Source of the DNA: Psococerastis gibbosa
Taxonomy: Eukaryota; Arthropoda; Insecta; Psocodea; Psocidae
DNA length: 64,000 bases
Reading direction: 5' to 3'
Assembly: GCA_963971405.1 (NCBI GenBank)
Contig: OZ020486.1
Coordinates: forward strand, 32,759,419 to 32,823,418
The notes beneath the pieces were generated by a model that was given only the letters and a program-made list of their open reading frames with translations, had not been told where the DNA came from and made no database searches. Both the position numbers and the translations under genes were made by a program. Positions 35,301 to 47,300 of this stretch are shown one piece after another. Within the stretch, counting starts at the first letter, position 1. Each line of letters opens with the position of its first letter.

Positions 35301-38300
35301 GAGCAGTGGTACGGAGTCAGGCAGTTGAGTGACCTTACTCTGCTAGGTTGACTTAGTAATAGAACAAAAGTCATTATTTAGTTATTTGGCTTAGCACTAT
35401 ATTTTTGCAGGTACGTAACTTTTGATCGCCTTGGCAACAAATTGATCACAGGCATTGCCAACCCCATTCAGTCGCAGTGGGACCGCGGGCCTACGTTCTC
35501 TGTAACTCCTTCGAATCCTGCCACGTCCACGGCCGCGAGGGTCACCGTCAACCACTCGTACTCATCAGAACTAGATCAGGGAATATTCGATTATAGGCCA
35601 CGGATGGATCATTACAATCATCTGGTTAACCATTACTGGGGGACAAGCCCTAGGTTGGAACTATCGCGAACAACTCATACTCCCACGGTAAGTTGCGTCA
35701 ACTAGAATATTAAATATGAAATAAGGGACGAAATGACTTGTCCCAACATTTTTGAGTCTCACTGGTTCATAGAAGCTGAATAAATAATAACTAAATATAT
35801 ATTTCATTCATAATTCAGCTTTTAGTTTTCGCGAGTGGCAACTTTGTTGTAGGAGAACCGCACATCTCATTATAAGTATGGAGAGTAAAGTGGAGGCTCT
35901 CCATATTGGATTTCGTTCATATGACTTCCCTTCCATATAGAACTCTTGCCTTAAGTTAAAATATAGACCTTATAAAATCTGCACTCCAAAATCTGGCAAT
36001 TTTTATTTGTAATTTCATTGCTAGGACTATTTAAGTTGTAGAATACATACATGATTTGAGGTTATTTTTAGATTTGAGCAATTTTTTGCTTACCAATTTA
36101 TACGTAGTATAGGGAAAGCTTTGTGATGGTCGAAATTTTCGATTCCGAGATTTCAACGGATTTACACGTTTTGAGGTCCCAGGAACCCAAAAAAGTGGTT
36201 TTTACGAAATGTCTGTCTGTCTGTGCGTCGATTTCCGGGCAAACTACTCGGTTGATTTCGATGAAATTCGGCAAGTAGGCTCACAAAAATCATGCCTCGG
36301 GACAATTTTTTTATTTGGGGCTAACTCCATTTGGGGGGGTTTTATTCTCAAAAAACTCAAAAAAAAAAAACGGACAGGTTGCTTTCCCAGAAAAGTATTT
36401 GGTTTGGATTTTTTTTTTTTTTTTTTTTCGAAAAAATGATAGAAAATGCACGCTCAAATGCATTGCGTGCCCTGCCAGTATTGCTGTGTGGTAATGTGTT
36501 GGTCTGACCTAGAATTTACCTCACCTCCAGTGACGTCAGGTGGAACCCCCCCCCTGCCCCCCCTCCCCCCCCCCCCCCCCCCGAGATATCGGAAATTTAA
36601 CCATAGGAAAATCATTTACCATGAAATTACTCATTTTCTCTATCTACTAATTTTGATAAATTGGAAAGCATGTTCGAGTAAACTCGGACCGGTTCTTAAA
36701 TGCATATTTAACAATTTAACATGTGTGAAATTTTTTTTCTTTAGTAATTTTCATGAAATAATAAGGGTCTTCACAGTGTTGATGTTATCGGCATATCCGA
36801 TACGCACTTCTGAGTTGATTAACTGTGTTATTTAGGTAGCGCTGAGATCGACAGTGGTTTGACTGCCGCCATATTTGTTTATTATGTCGGTTGATTTGAA
36901 ACACGCTTTTAGAATTTTGTAGTATTTAAATTTATGTCACAAGTAATTACCGTAAATACCTAAAAATATAATAACCAAAATAAATAAAAAATATAAACTA
37001 ACGTGGCACTAGAATAGAGTTCAGCCACTTTCTTTAAAACAGTGCCACGAACGTCCTGACTACGATATGTGCTTTCGGGTTCATCAGAAGTACTAGATTA
37101 ACTAGATTGTGGCAAATGTGATAGGCAGTAACTCACTGAATGACAGCAACCGTAATAAATGAACAATTAACAAATTTGTTTTTAAATTTAAATTTTAGAC
37201 GGACCGAGGGTCAGACCCAATCGATTTGGCAGATGCAGAGAACCAATTGAGAAGAGGCAGAGGAACACAGGCAACCACTTCAAATTCCGAGCCTGAGCCC
37301 TCCACCAGTGGCATTGCACCTGCAGCATCCAGAGCCAGAGGTACCGTTATGTGGACAGTGGAACCAGTAGTTTTATGTCCAGATATAGGCTACTATATTT
37401 GCAACAAATGCGGTTGTGAATTTTAGGCTAGTAAACATACATTGTTTAGCAGGACAGAGTAATTTCTCGCAGTAGGAACCAACAGTACAGCTGGCCGGAG
37501 TCAAATTACGATAGGCGGGGATTCCACCGACCGGCTAGGGCTAAATACATAAACGGTGACGTGGTAGCAGACATTCAAGACTTAGGCGGGGTTTCCACCG
37601 ACCTCGCATTGCAGAATGCAAATGACATTGACGGAAATGTTTGTTTTCCTCTATGCCATAGTTAAAATTGATCAATGATCATACAGTAAAATCACAAACA
37701 AACAAACTAAAATTAAAAAATGGCTTCATGGGATATGTTAAGTACAAACATTTTAATAGATTTCTTTAAAAGAAAAATTCTAATTTCCGTCGATGTCATT
37801 TGCATTCTGCAATGCGAGGTCGGTGGAAACCCCGCCTAAGTCTTGAATGTCTGTTACCACGTCACCGTTTTTGTATTTAGCCCTAGCCGTTCGGTGGTTC
37901 CCCGCCATAGTAAAGAACTGGTAATTATTCTGTTATTCCTTGTGTTCCTTTGTGTCTGATTTCACCCGAATGACTTATAAATATATTTATACACTCAACA
38001 GTATGACATGCTTTAGTGTGAAGACTTCTGGTAGTCTAATGGCATGCATATTCCTTGTTTTAGATGATGTTATTGATGATGATGATGATAGTGTTGATTT
38101 AGAACTAGAGGACAACGACCCTGTAGTCCCAGCTACGAGTACCATTAGTTCCTCGTTTCTCACCCCGTCTCGGTTCACATTTTCAAATCAAAATGGTGGT
38201 ACGTCGACTGCCGCCACAAGACCTGCCGATGTGACGTCACCGACATTTGCCTCCCTCGGCCTCCGTGCGAGCCCTCGTGAAGCAACGCGACGCGATTCCC

Positions 38301-41300
38301 CTGGGCCCTACTCGACGGACCTACTTCGCGCTCTTCTCCGCGAGGTTAGCGCCAATAGGACGGCGAGAAATAGAAATTCGGAGTCGCAGAGCTCTGAGGA
38401 AGCTGATGTGGACACCACCGAGGGTGACGGGCGAAGTGACAGCCCCCGCGCCCTCGGTTCTTCAGGTCCTAGTGATCATCCGAGACCTGTGCCGAGGTTT
38501 CAATTGAGACCGAGGTTGCTGCAGGAACCTAGCTATCAGGTATATTTTGTTCGTACCGTACCTATCAGTATACGTTGGCTGGCAACTCCTATTGGGAGGT
38601 TTATGTGTTTTTTGTTTTTTTTTTAATCTTAACGCTACGCCCTTTGGGGCTTAAGCGTTGTATGTTTATGTGTAGTGCAATACTGTGGTTTTGAATGGGG
38701 TTGCCCAGGTACGTCTACAACAGTTTGCCTTTGTCTATTGTGCGATTTTTTGGTATTTGGAGTTAAGGGTTATCACAGATATTAAATCCTACATGGTGTT
38801 TGATGACGCTACGTTTATTAAGTAAAAATTCCGGATTCTCCCGACTCCCAGTGATTTTGCCATCTTTGTAACATAATTCGGGTAGAGTTGGTCTTAAAAT
38901 CACTAGGAGTAAAATACGGATAAGGTGGGGAGGGGATCGCAGCCGCTGCTTGGGCAGCCCGGTCGGCTCTGTTGTTGCCTGGGATTCCTGCATGTGATGG
39001 CACCCATAAAAATTTAATTTCGGGATTATTCGGGATGCTACCCGTGTGATGGAGTTTCGAATTGTTATTATTAAAGGATGTGTGGGGTATATCTGTTTAA
39101 TAGCAAGTGCTGAAAGACTATCGGATATTATGAGGGACTTTCAGTGTTCAGCGTTGGTTATATGTATAATGCATTGTTGGATAGCGATCAGCTCGGCGCG
39201 AAAAAATAGAATCTGGGAGTAGTGGCAAAAGAAACTCATGTTTTTTATACATAAAGGTAGCCCCTGCGTTCAGGGGAGATTTGGATCCATCTGTGTAATA
39301 ATGTTGCCATATAGTATCGGGGTACTCTGTCGAAAGTTTTTTTTTAATAATAACGTGTGGTGTAGTTTGTTTGGAGAAAAGGGTTAGCTTAGTAGTACAG
39401 TGATGGATCGGCTGTAACCATGGGGGCAACTCAGGAAGAGACATAGTGCTGTAAGTATAGATTACAGACGGGAGTTGCAATGTATGATTGGGAAGTAGTA
39501 CTTTGAGTCTGAAAAAGTAGGGTTTTGGGAAGTAGTACTTTGAGTCTGAAAAAGTAGGTTTTAGATGAGCGTTGTCGAGTATTGTATCTCTGATGATGTG
39601 AAGTATTATGAGCATCCAGGAGTATGGACAGGTTTATATTTTTGCAGATTCTGGTGTAATATTTTAGTATCAAGTTGTCCCTTCTCCTCAAGAATAGGGG
39701 TGATTGGATGAATATTTTCGAAGATTGAACGTTCTTCAAAGTCCTTGCCATGAAATCGTTCAAATCCATCGGAGCTTCTTTATCGCTTTTTAAAAATATA
39801 AAAAAATAACCAGTTGAAGTAAATTAAAATGTTTTATACGTACTTTTGTATCTATTATACGAATAACGTGCCATTACTTGTTGAAATGGTAACTTACCGT
39901 TACAGCTGCGACTCTTGCGAGACCCTCCTCGCAGATTTATAGTCCGCCCCGTTGGCCAGTTCGTTCTTTCTCGTCATTCGAACTCGCCATTCCAACCTCG
40001 CATTGCTTATCGGAGTGAACCGAGACTGCCTGCTCCGACACCGCAGTCGCCGCCGTTCCCGCCTGGGAGCTTTCCACTACGCGTGGCTGTACCACTTTGC
40101 CCGACAATATCCCTGCCAGTGGACCCTCTTCTTGCCCCTGATTCGCCACCAATTCACCGCCCTGGCATACCCCTACAATTTCCCCCCCTGCAAACCGATC
40201 CTTCACCAGTTCCTGCTACCATCTCCCTCCCACTTGACTCTCAACAAACTGAAAACTCGGAGATTCCTCCCACAATCTCACTTCCGCTTGACTCCGTAGA
40301 CCCGGAGTCCCCACCGTCCCGACCGTCTTCCCCTCATGTTTCGTTCGCCCTCGATATGCCTTCATCTGTAACACACTTAATTTCACGGAGACCCAATCCC
40401 TATGAATTGGATGATGATCTGCCGCCTCCCTATATAAGATCCCCTACTGGTGAACGGTTTCCTCTGAGTATACCATCCGATTCTTCGTCGTTTACACCTA
40501 CTTCTCCGAGAGGGCGGACTCAGGAGCAGATGCAGATTCGACACTTATACGAACGTTGTCGGATGTTTTTACGAGAGTCATCAGATCAGCCAGCCTCGGA
40601 TACGACTACCAACTATTCAAGGTATGGTAATTGCAAAGATAGTACGACTTAGAAAGATGTAAAATAGGTGCTTAATTTCTTATCATTAATTCAGGCGCCC
40701 ACATAATAGATTTTAGTAAGATTTTCTTATGCAATAGCGACCTAAACCAGAAAATCATTGTATCTTTATTTTTTATTTATTGAGGTTTTTATTTCAAAAA
40801 ATTTCCTTTGACTCTGCGCGTCCGCTGAGGTGGCTGATGTTATTTCCAGTTTACACCGAAATTGCCGTAGGACGGACACGGTAAGAATGACGTCATTCAC
40901 GACGTCACATTTGCTCAGGAATGGAGACATAGCTCTCATCATATTATTTGTATTATGTTGAGTGTCTCCCCGCTATGGTGTCTGTTGTTATTTTCAGTCT
41001 TGCCCGCGAGGAGCCAGGCCCCGATATTTCGTGGGACGCAAATACAGACACACTGATCATCAGACCGTGTTCCTCGACCTCCTCTTGGCCGGTGGTGACA
41101 CCGGCGGAGCAGCCCCCGACTGCGGCACAACCGGTGGAGCAACCCCCGACTGCGGCACCACTGGCGGAGCAGCCCCCGACTGCGGCGCCACTGGTGGAGC
41201 AGCCTCCGGTGGAACAGCCCCCGACTGCGGCGCCTCCGGCGGAACAGCCCCCGACTGCGGCGCCTCCGGCGGAACAGCCCCCGACTGCGGCGCCTCCGGC

Positions 41301-44300
41301 GGAGCAGCCCCCGACCCTCCGGACCACTGTCGAGTCTCTTACTCATCATATTCAGCGGATTCAACATACATTCAGGTATAATAATAATGCATAACGTTTT
41401 ATCATTGAAACCAATTCACTTGTAGGTTTTTCCAAACACCGAAACAAATTTCGAGGCCAAAGGAACTTTGCAGAAATGGGCTTCTATGACATGTTTACTG
41501 GATTATAATACTTTATTCTATTTACTGATACCACAGAAAACCCCTGTGGTTAAAGGGGAGTACAATAACAACAACTTATTGAGATTCTTGAGAAGTGATC
41601 ACAATTTCACAATCTTTAGGGTTTAATATCCCTTGTATGAGGGGCGGTCCAGAAGTTCGTATCTCAGCCTAGAAGGACAGCTGCTGAAAATATAAGCCTT
41701 TTAGGGTTTTAGTGTGTTCTTAATGAACATAATTGCACCTAGGCTCATCTTTTTAATAACTTTTTAAGCCCTCCATTTTCAACAGTTCATAGTCACAAAT
41801 CTTCTGTCTCATGGTGATTTATTTTATTGCGGCAGCATACAATACGATAATAGGGGTTTATTCTAAGACATTAAAAAATCGAGGATTTTGATATATTCGA
41901 AGTACTATTACCCAATGCCAGCTTCTCCACCATGGGAATGAAAGTTTGACGGGCAATGGATTTTGGGGCCCCCAATTTACGGGGGTCTGTATTGCCGTTA
42001 GGAAATGATTTTTACGGAAAATCTTGTAGAACATTTCTCTAAAGTATGGCACTTGCTATCTAAAACACCGTTCGTTAATTTTTCAATCCTTTAAGGTGTG
42101 AACACATCTGTGGTTTATGTCGTCTTGGATCGTGTTCAGCGGATTCCCTGCCAATCCTTAACAGTATCTACCAATTCTTTAATGAGGAAATGTTAAATGA
42201 ATGAATGAATATTTATTTGAAAAAAACTACAATTAAGAAACACCATTAGTTATCCCTGCCCTAAGTTCCTCAAGAGGACTTGTGTTGCCGGGATACAATT
42301 AAAATATACAATTACAAACTTAAATTATTAAGTCGTACCTAATGTGTACTTAAAATGTGGAAAGTTTCACTTATAAAACAAAAAACAAAATTGAAAGGTG
42401 ACATACAAAAATGGGCGTTAATTAAAACTAAAACTAAATACAATTGTGCGTTACAAACTAACCAGGAACCTATTCATTTCTCTGTCGCTGACTGTTTCAG
42501 CAGTTAAATATGCGAAATGTTAAATTTCGGTGTACCCTCGCGCACTCTCGGTCCCCGTGAGGGTGATCGAAGAGGTGTAGGCATTGGCTCTGGTAAAGGA
42601 TGTTCGTTGTTTATTTGTTTACTTAAAGGTTAAATCGGTACAAGCAATAAATTAAATTATTTAATAAATTTATCCAATTAACCTAATAGGTACTTGAGTC
42701 GAGTTACGACACGTCTCCGACAGCAAGGTGTGTGGAGACTCTCACAGGTGCAAGCACGCTGCCACCTTGCCACCGAAGTTGCATAAGTGCATAAGCAGTA
42801 CAAAGCACCATTTGCTTGTTTTAATTCTCCTTCTATGTTTGGCTACGGAATTTTGGACCGCCGGTCGTAGCGTTAAAGGCAATCAACCGGGACACTTTCC
42901 CACAGTAATTTCAGAGACAGGATGCGATGGCTATACCGGGACGAGGACTATCAGACTCATCCGATGAGAAATGTACGAGTGGTGCTGGGGGTGCGGCACC
43001 GCGACGGCACAATTTTGACCACCGAGTTCGACTCCCCCTCTCTCTCCAACTCCAGGGACGCTGCGGCCCAGGAACTCGGATTTAATCAGGAGCTTTATGA
43101 TCAGGTCAGTATCAGTATTGTAGCACTATGCTTTATTTTGTTATATTATGGCCCCTCAGTAAAAGTGGTTTTGAGGGTAACGTACTGTACTATATATGGG
43201 AAAACTCGAAATTGGAAGTGGAAACTTTTGCATTAACACATTATAACAAGACGTTATATCCAACTAGATCACTGGTCTTTTTATGAGAGCTGAATTATTA
43301 TAAGAATATTTCCAGCCAGTGCCGGATTAACCCATGGGTACTTGGGGTACAGGCCCACGGCCCCCCAAAATGCCTAAAATTCCGGCCCCCATAAACGAGA
43401 TTTTTTTAAAAAATAAACAAGAAATTAAAATTAGAAAACAATTTCCAAACAAAGTTTTGAAATTGGCGGGAAACGTTTTTTTTTTTTGCTGCAATGTTGG
43501 TAGACAGAGTTTGCACCCACGGCCCCCACAGGGCACAGGGGTTAATCTGGCACTGTTTACAACTGGACTACAGTTAATGAGTGAAATTTTTACTGTCTGA
43601 TGACGGCCAATTTACTTTATGTTGTGTTTTGAAGGAAGTGTATGTTTGGCGAATTACAGATGAGCAGGTTGCGATCCAACATGCAGGCGATTCGGGACGG
43701 GGTGGACGCGGCTGTGCGTGGAGGCAGCGGCTCGCTACCCAGTGTTAGCAGCATGTTGGAGGACGCGACCGCCGGTTCCGCTCCACTCTCCAACGAGGGC
43801 CCACACCCACCTTCCACCATGACGCTGACTTTCGTGCCCGCGTGCAGGAAGCTGGCCGCCGTCATGGCCAGGGAGCTTATGAGCCGCACCAACCAAAGGA
43901 TGGAGGTCAGTAGTTGTTCTTGGATGATTCCAGTAGGTTAACCAGCCTGACTCGAGGAAGAAACATCCCATCTATGTTACTATTTGGCTCGGTACTCAAA
44001 GGTGATTTCTACACCGCAGTCGCGCTGGGAATTCGGTCATTGTGTGTGTAAAAAAAGGTCTACTGAGCCCGCGCTGAGCGTGCGTTAAAACGGTTTTGAT
44101 AAACTAGCGTGAGGTCAGCGCGGGCTCAGCGTTCTGAATTAGCCCTTAGTATTCGAGAGTTGACGTAAAGTTAAGATCAAGTGAATCATGTCAGGCCAAG
44201 TAAAGAAGTAAGGACTGTGAATTTCACCCGATAGGTTGTTGGCTCGAGTTCCACACTTCCTGAATTTTCTGTCCATGCTGCAGAGGGGGCATGTAAAGCA

Positions 44301-47300
44301 GGCGGTCCCGGGCCTTCCTAGTTGAGTGTAAGAGGGCTTCAACTCCGCTGGGTTGGATTAGTAATATTGTAGAGCAAAAATTGTAAAAGAGTTGTCGGAA
44401 GTAGTTTTTCCTCTGATGGACGCGTTTATAATGGTATTATGCAGTCAAAATGAATCATGTTGTTGTGAATTGACTACTTACTATAAAAAATCATTTGCCA
44501 GCTACAGCAGACGTAATACGAACGGAGAACCAGGATAAGACTTAAATATGGGTTAAAATAGCTCGTAAACGGGTTAATTACTTTCCTATTTATACATTAG
44601 TATAAGGAAAGCTTTGGGAGGGTAGAATTTTTCGATTTCGAGATTCAACGGATTTATACAGGTCACAGAGAACCAAAAAAGGGTATAAGATACATCAATA
44701 ACGTTTTTAATCATGTACATGCAACATAATTATGCAGAGCTGTGTTGGCATCGTTGCATTAGTATGTAAATCTTTATTATAAATAAAATAAATAAGGACT
44801 TTTTTTTGTTCTATTACTAAACCAACCTAGCGGAGTTAGGACTATAAAGCCCTCCCTTAAACTCAACTAGGACGGCTTTACATGCCCTCCGAAGCATGGC
44901 CAGAAGGTGTGGGACTCGAACCAATAACCTTTCGGGTGAAAGTCAGAGTCCGTACCACTACCCTACATGTCCTGACTATATCGTATATGTTTAGCATACA
45001 ATTTTAGTTAGCAAGTTCAAGGCCCCTCATACATCTGCGGCCCGACCATAGCGATTGATATTGACTTACTCCTGGGATTAAAACTGTAAACAAACAAATT
45101 TTGAATAGCACTTTCCATTCTAAAATTATCTTCTTTACATTTTTAATACTAGAGTATTATATTAACCCCGGTATTATTATCGCCATGATCGGGCCGCAGA
45201 TAAACTATGAAATAAAATAATAAAAAAGTAAATAAGGACTTTATATTGTTTCTATTACTAAGCCAACCTAGCGGAGTTAGGGCTATAAAGCCCTCTTTTA
45301 TACTAAACTAGGAAAGCCTGGGACCGCCTGCTTTACATGCCCTCCAAAGCATGGCCAGAAAATGTACCCAGTGTGGGACTCGAACCAACAACCTTTCGGG
45401 TGAAAGTCAGAGTCCGTACCACTACACTACATGTCCTGACATGTCCTGACTACAGTGTTAGGACTATTTCCGTTATGGGCCCCTCAAACTAAGATTAATT
45501 ACTATCTTAAAAACTAATTTTACTACAAAAATCACTCGTGATTGGCTATATAAAAATATTTAATAGAATGTAAGCAACTCGCTTAAACGCGGTAAGTAAA
45601 TAAATCGCAGTTAGTGGTAAGTTTTATTTTTTATTATTTTATTTTTATTATTTTTTATTTTTAACACTAACTCCAGCGATGACATGCTTCTCCTAGGCCT
45701 GCATGAGTTGTTAATGCATGCAAGGACTATAGTAAATGGAAAGAAGTCTACCTACACCTGCAGCCCGATCATGGCGATTTGGGATTATTATAGTACCGGG
45801 GATTATTCAATTGTTTTAAACAAGTGAGTGCAAAATGCGCCGAAAATTCAAATTGATAAATTAATATTTTTTAATTTTTTCTCCCTTAGATGTACACACA
45901 TTAATTAAAATTCTTATTATATTTCAAAATGATACCTGTACATTTTAATGTTTATTAGTGTTTCCTTCAATTATTAAACAATGCAGCCATTCTCTCTTAT
46001 TCTAATAATTTATTCATTCGAATTTCCCGAGCATATTTTAACACCGTCTCGTGACACCTTACTACTGCGGCCCGATCATGGCGATTTTAATACCAGGGTT
46101 AATATAATACCCTGGTTTTAAAAATGTAAACAAGATAATTTTAGAATGGAAAATAGTATTCAAAATTTGTTTGTTTACAGTTTTAACCCCAGGAGTAAGT
46201 TAATACCAATCGTCATAATCGGCCCACTGCGGTACTAAAAAACAAACGCCAACAGCCTTACCATGTTGAATCCATTAGAGCATAGCATGTGCGCAACTGC
46301 GGCAAACTTGGTAGTGTGCACAGCGTTGGCAGGGGAACTTGGTGAGACATGATAACGCGCTTAGGTAGTATAAGTACTTGTCGAGTCCTGGTTACCTCCG
46401 ATTTAATCATGTGACTTTACCATGTTCCCCAAGGGGTTCGGAATCCACTGTAATCAGGAGGTCCACCCTGTCAGTCGACTCCCCTTTCTCAGAGGTGAGA
46501 GTCTGCCCTTAGGGTGCCTCAAGTTAATAAACGGACTCACTCCCCCCGCCAGGCTGACAGGGTTGCTTAAAGCAGAAATGCTGAAAGTAGGCGTTAGAAA
46601 CAACAACACAACTAAAAAGCAAACGCCGGTATTATAATAATCCCAAATCGCCATGATCGGGCTGCTGATTGGCCATTTTTGTTTAGCCGCAGCCTGGACC
46701 GTCATCTACCCCACAGGCCGGTCCTTCTTCGCCATCGACGGTGGAGTCGCGGCTGCGCGACGTGCTCACACAGGTTCTCCACGACTCCACTGTGTTTTGG
46801 GAGGAGACTGTCAATAACCAGCACATACCTCCTAACGCAGGTACGGAGAAGGGATCCAAATATTAATGAAAACCGTGTAGCTTCATCAGCGGAATGAAGA
46901 CAAACACATTAGACCGAACTCTAAATGAATAAATAGGGCAGGAGAAATATGGCGGGATCGGGACTCTAACCCTCTAATAGTCAACGTGCTATCTACGCCA
47001 TCCAGTCCGTGTGGCCGTCTTGTAGCTTTCCTGTTAGTGTTCACGTTAGTGTAAGGGAAGTTTATGATGGTCAAAAATTATCGATTTCGGATTTACACGA
47101 ATGGAGTCCCAGAGAACCAAAAAAAATGTCGTTTTTACGGAATGTCTTGTCTGTTGGTCTGTAACTCGATATGGGGCCAAACTTCTTCTGTGGGGGCAAG
47201 AATTGAAGTTTAATGCTGCAAGGAACAACCAACCGGGGTGGGCGCTACGTTCTTGTCTTACTTGTTTTTAGCCATGTGATCTTTGATTTTAGCAGCTTTT

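Larger units (their letters stand above)
45761..46664. mobile_element. Non-autonomous DNA element with two nested insertions, intron 11
   Basis: Inverted ends of about 40 bp: CAGCCCGATCATGGCGATTT...TACCGG and its complement. CTG flanks both sides (45758-45760, 46665-46667). Inside lie a second short MITE (46065-46231) and the 3' repeat of a non-LTR element (46241-46630). The same family is at 62446-62804 with CAG flanks. A 3-bp target is not decisive for a superfamily. Confidence 0.78.

Noticed and set aside
36446..36835. 129-aa frame in intron 5
   Set aside because: It is translated CTGT-family repeat with a C run; other copies do not keep the frame.
40939..41367. Arg/Ser-rich and Gly/Ala-rich open frames antisense to AMBRA1 exon 9
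   Set aside because: They come from the 30-bp minisatellite, which is open in several frames; no independent start, splice or domain support.
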